DNA from: Viola odorata
Lineage: Eukaryota; Streptophyta; Magnoliopsida; Malpighiales; Violaceae
Direction of reading: 5' to 3'
NCBI GenBank assembly: GCA_963691705.1
Contig: OY829541.1
Span: 19,214,564 to 19,278,563, forward strand
Length of the DNA: 64,000 nucleotides
The stretch's first letter is position 1, and the number at the start of each line of letters is the position of its first letter. The notes below the pieces were generated by a model. The model was not told the origin of the DNA, did not search any database, and saw nothing but the letters and a program-made list of their open reading frames with translations. Below, piece after piece: positions 62,878 through 64,000 of the stretch. The translations under genes and the position numbers were made by a program.

Positions 62878-64000
62878 AAAAAAACAAAAGCATATGACAA
62901 ATGGGTACAGAATTCCTCTCGTGCTTGAATGGAATCTCTTAACCAGAGGGTCACTTCAAAATCAATATCAATGATGGAAAAGGAGGAAAGATTTTGGCTT
63001 CCTTAATAATATAATTTTTGAGGAAAATGTTAAAACTGTAATTTTTAGAAAATGAGGTTGTTATTTTAAATTTTCAAAATGTAGAAATAAAACTGTAATT
63101 TTTAGAAAATGAGGTTGTTTTTGTTTTTAAATTATAGATTGAGAATTGGAGTCTATTTATTTTTATTAATGAACGATACATTGAGAATGAAAGTAAGGAG
63201 AAATTTCAACTTTCAACTTGAGCTTATTAGTTATTATTACTAATTTCAAATTATTATATTTTAGTATAAAATAATTACGTAATTAAAATGAGGGTAATCT
63301 TTCAAGTTGAATGTTCATCTTTTTCGCTTGTATTTTTGAGATTTTTCGCTCAAGTTTCTATCGATTTTTAACGAGATTTCTCATATCGATAGCTCGAGCC
63401 AAAAATATCTCGCTCATGCCATGACAGCTCATTAATTGCATTAATGCACTTGTGCAGGCCAGTCTAAAAAGAGCTAGTACTGAGTATTTATCAACACGAA
63501 GATTTTTGCTTGTGCAAAGAAGAACAGTTGATTAAAATCCAAAAAAACAAAAGCATATGACAAATGGGTACAAAATTCCTCTCGTGCTTGAATGGAATCT
63601 CTCAACCAGAGAGACGACCCATCACTTCAAAATCAATATCCATGATGGAAAAGGAGGAAAGATTTTGGCTTCCTTAATAATATAATAGTTGAGGAAAATG
63701 TTAAAACTGTAATTTTTAGAAAATGAGGTTGTTTTTGTTTTTATGTTATAGATTGAGAATTGGAGTCTATTTATTTTTATTAATGAACGATACATTGAGA
63801 ATGAAAGTAAGTAGAAATTCCTACTTTCAACTTGAGCTTATTACTTATTACTACTAATTTCAAATTATTATATTTTAGTATAAAATAATTACGTAATTAA
63901 AATATGGGTAATCTTTCAAGTTAAATGAGTCATCTTTTTCACTTGTATTTTCGAGATTTTTCGCTGAAGTTTCTATCTATTTTTAACGAGATTTCTCATA
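62878..64000 (+). repeat. F monomer and partial D monomer at the window edge
   Basis: F (62878-63540) and the first 460 bp of D (63541-64000) begin a further 4597-bp period. F has private ATAATTTTTGAGG near 63012 and GAATGTTCATC near 63309. The array continues past the window edge. Confidence 0.85.

Larger units (their letters stand above)
1..64000 (+). repeat. ~663-bp satellite array, single orientation, edge to edge
   Basis: The window is a continuous head-to-tail array. The anchor GCATATGACAAATGGGTACA recurs at 13, 676, 1340, 2003, 2618 and so on to 63553, at spacings of 606-664 bp, with no gap, inversion or foreign insertion. I count 98 anchors, giving 97 full monomers plus a 460-bp partial one. 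Monomer ends are arbitrary; here each starts 12 bases before the anchor G, in an A-rich run. Neighbouring copies differ mainly by diagnostic substitutions that define subtypes. Such arrays are known from centromeric, pericentromeric and subtelomeric heterochromatin; which applies here cannot be told from sequence alone. No CENP-B box was seen. No flanking unique sequence is present, so true array size is unknown. Confidence 0.98.

Noticed and set aside
1..64000. CENP-B box
   Set aside because: I looked for TTCG, four bases, A, two bases, CGGG and its complement. The CGGG occurrences in D (AAATACGGG and GTGCGGGCC) lack the other required positions.
1..64000. Transposon or retroelement insertion inside the array
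   Set aside because: All anchor spacings are 606-664 bp and every length difference is explained by the 57-bp loss, the 9-bp insertion or 1-2-bp changes, leaving no room for an insertion.
1..64000. Bacterial or phage origin with repeated regulatory units
   Set aside because: There is no coding sequence in 64 kb and the structure is a kilobase-scale higher-order tandem array, typical of eukaryotic heterochromatin.

Overview
The whole 64 kb window is one uninterrupted satellite DNA array. I found no credible gene, RNA gene, mobile element, CRISPR array or regulatory region. A repeat unit of about 663 bp runs head to tail in a single orientation. Anchoring on the motif GCATATGACAAATGGGTACA (first at 13-32), I counted 97 complete monomers and one partial monomer at the right edge. 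81 are 662-664 bp, 13 are 614-615 bp and 3 are 606 bp, averaging about 655 bp. The first monomer is about 31% G+C by hand count.

A long, AT-rich, kilobase-scale higher-order satellite of this kind points to a eukaryotic chromosome, most plausibly centromeric, pericentromeric or subtelomeric heterochromatin. Plants and insects are both reasonable hosts. I do not recognise the family and cannot name the organism.

The monomers fall into recurring subtypes, which I label A, B, C, D, E, C', F, E', Fs and C''. Their order forms higher-order repeats (HORs) that change along the window. From 1 to about 13,100 the order is A-B-C-D-E with a 3269-bp period. From about 14,450 to 40,000 it is mainly E'-B-C'-F-D (3268 bp), broken by nested tandem duplications of 663, 1990, 1277 and 3318 bp. 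From 40,692 to 47,111 a different five-monomer unit, F-D/B-C'-Fs-B/C', repeats with a 3210-bp period and decays into a 1269-bp Fs-B dimer. From 49,044 to 56,289 the unit is B-C'-F-B-F, with or without D (3931 and 3315 bp). From about 56,300 to the end, C'' monomers run almost homogeneously (664-bp period) inside a 4597-bp unit. Many monomers are chimeras of two subtypes, and several sit exactly at duplication junctions, which is the signature of unequal exchange in register.

Each monomer contains a 57-bp-spaced internal direct repeat whose loss explains the short forms, and a cluster of inverted repeats in its second half. The most constant of these is a 14-bp perfect palindrome, TAATTACGTAATTA. 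A 76-codon minus-strand ORF is open in 47 of the 98 monomers, but a single TTA-to-TGA change closes it in others; I treat it as non-coding. Subtype assignments and positions were made by eye and should be read as a map to be confirmed by alignment.
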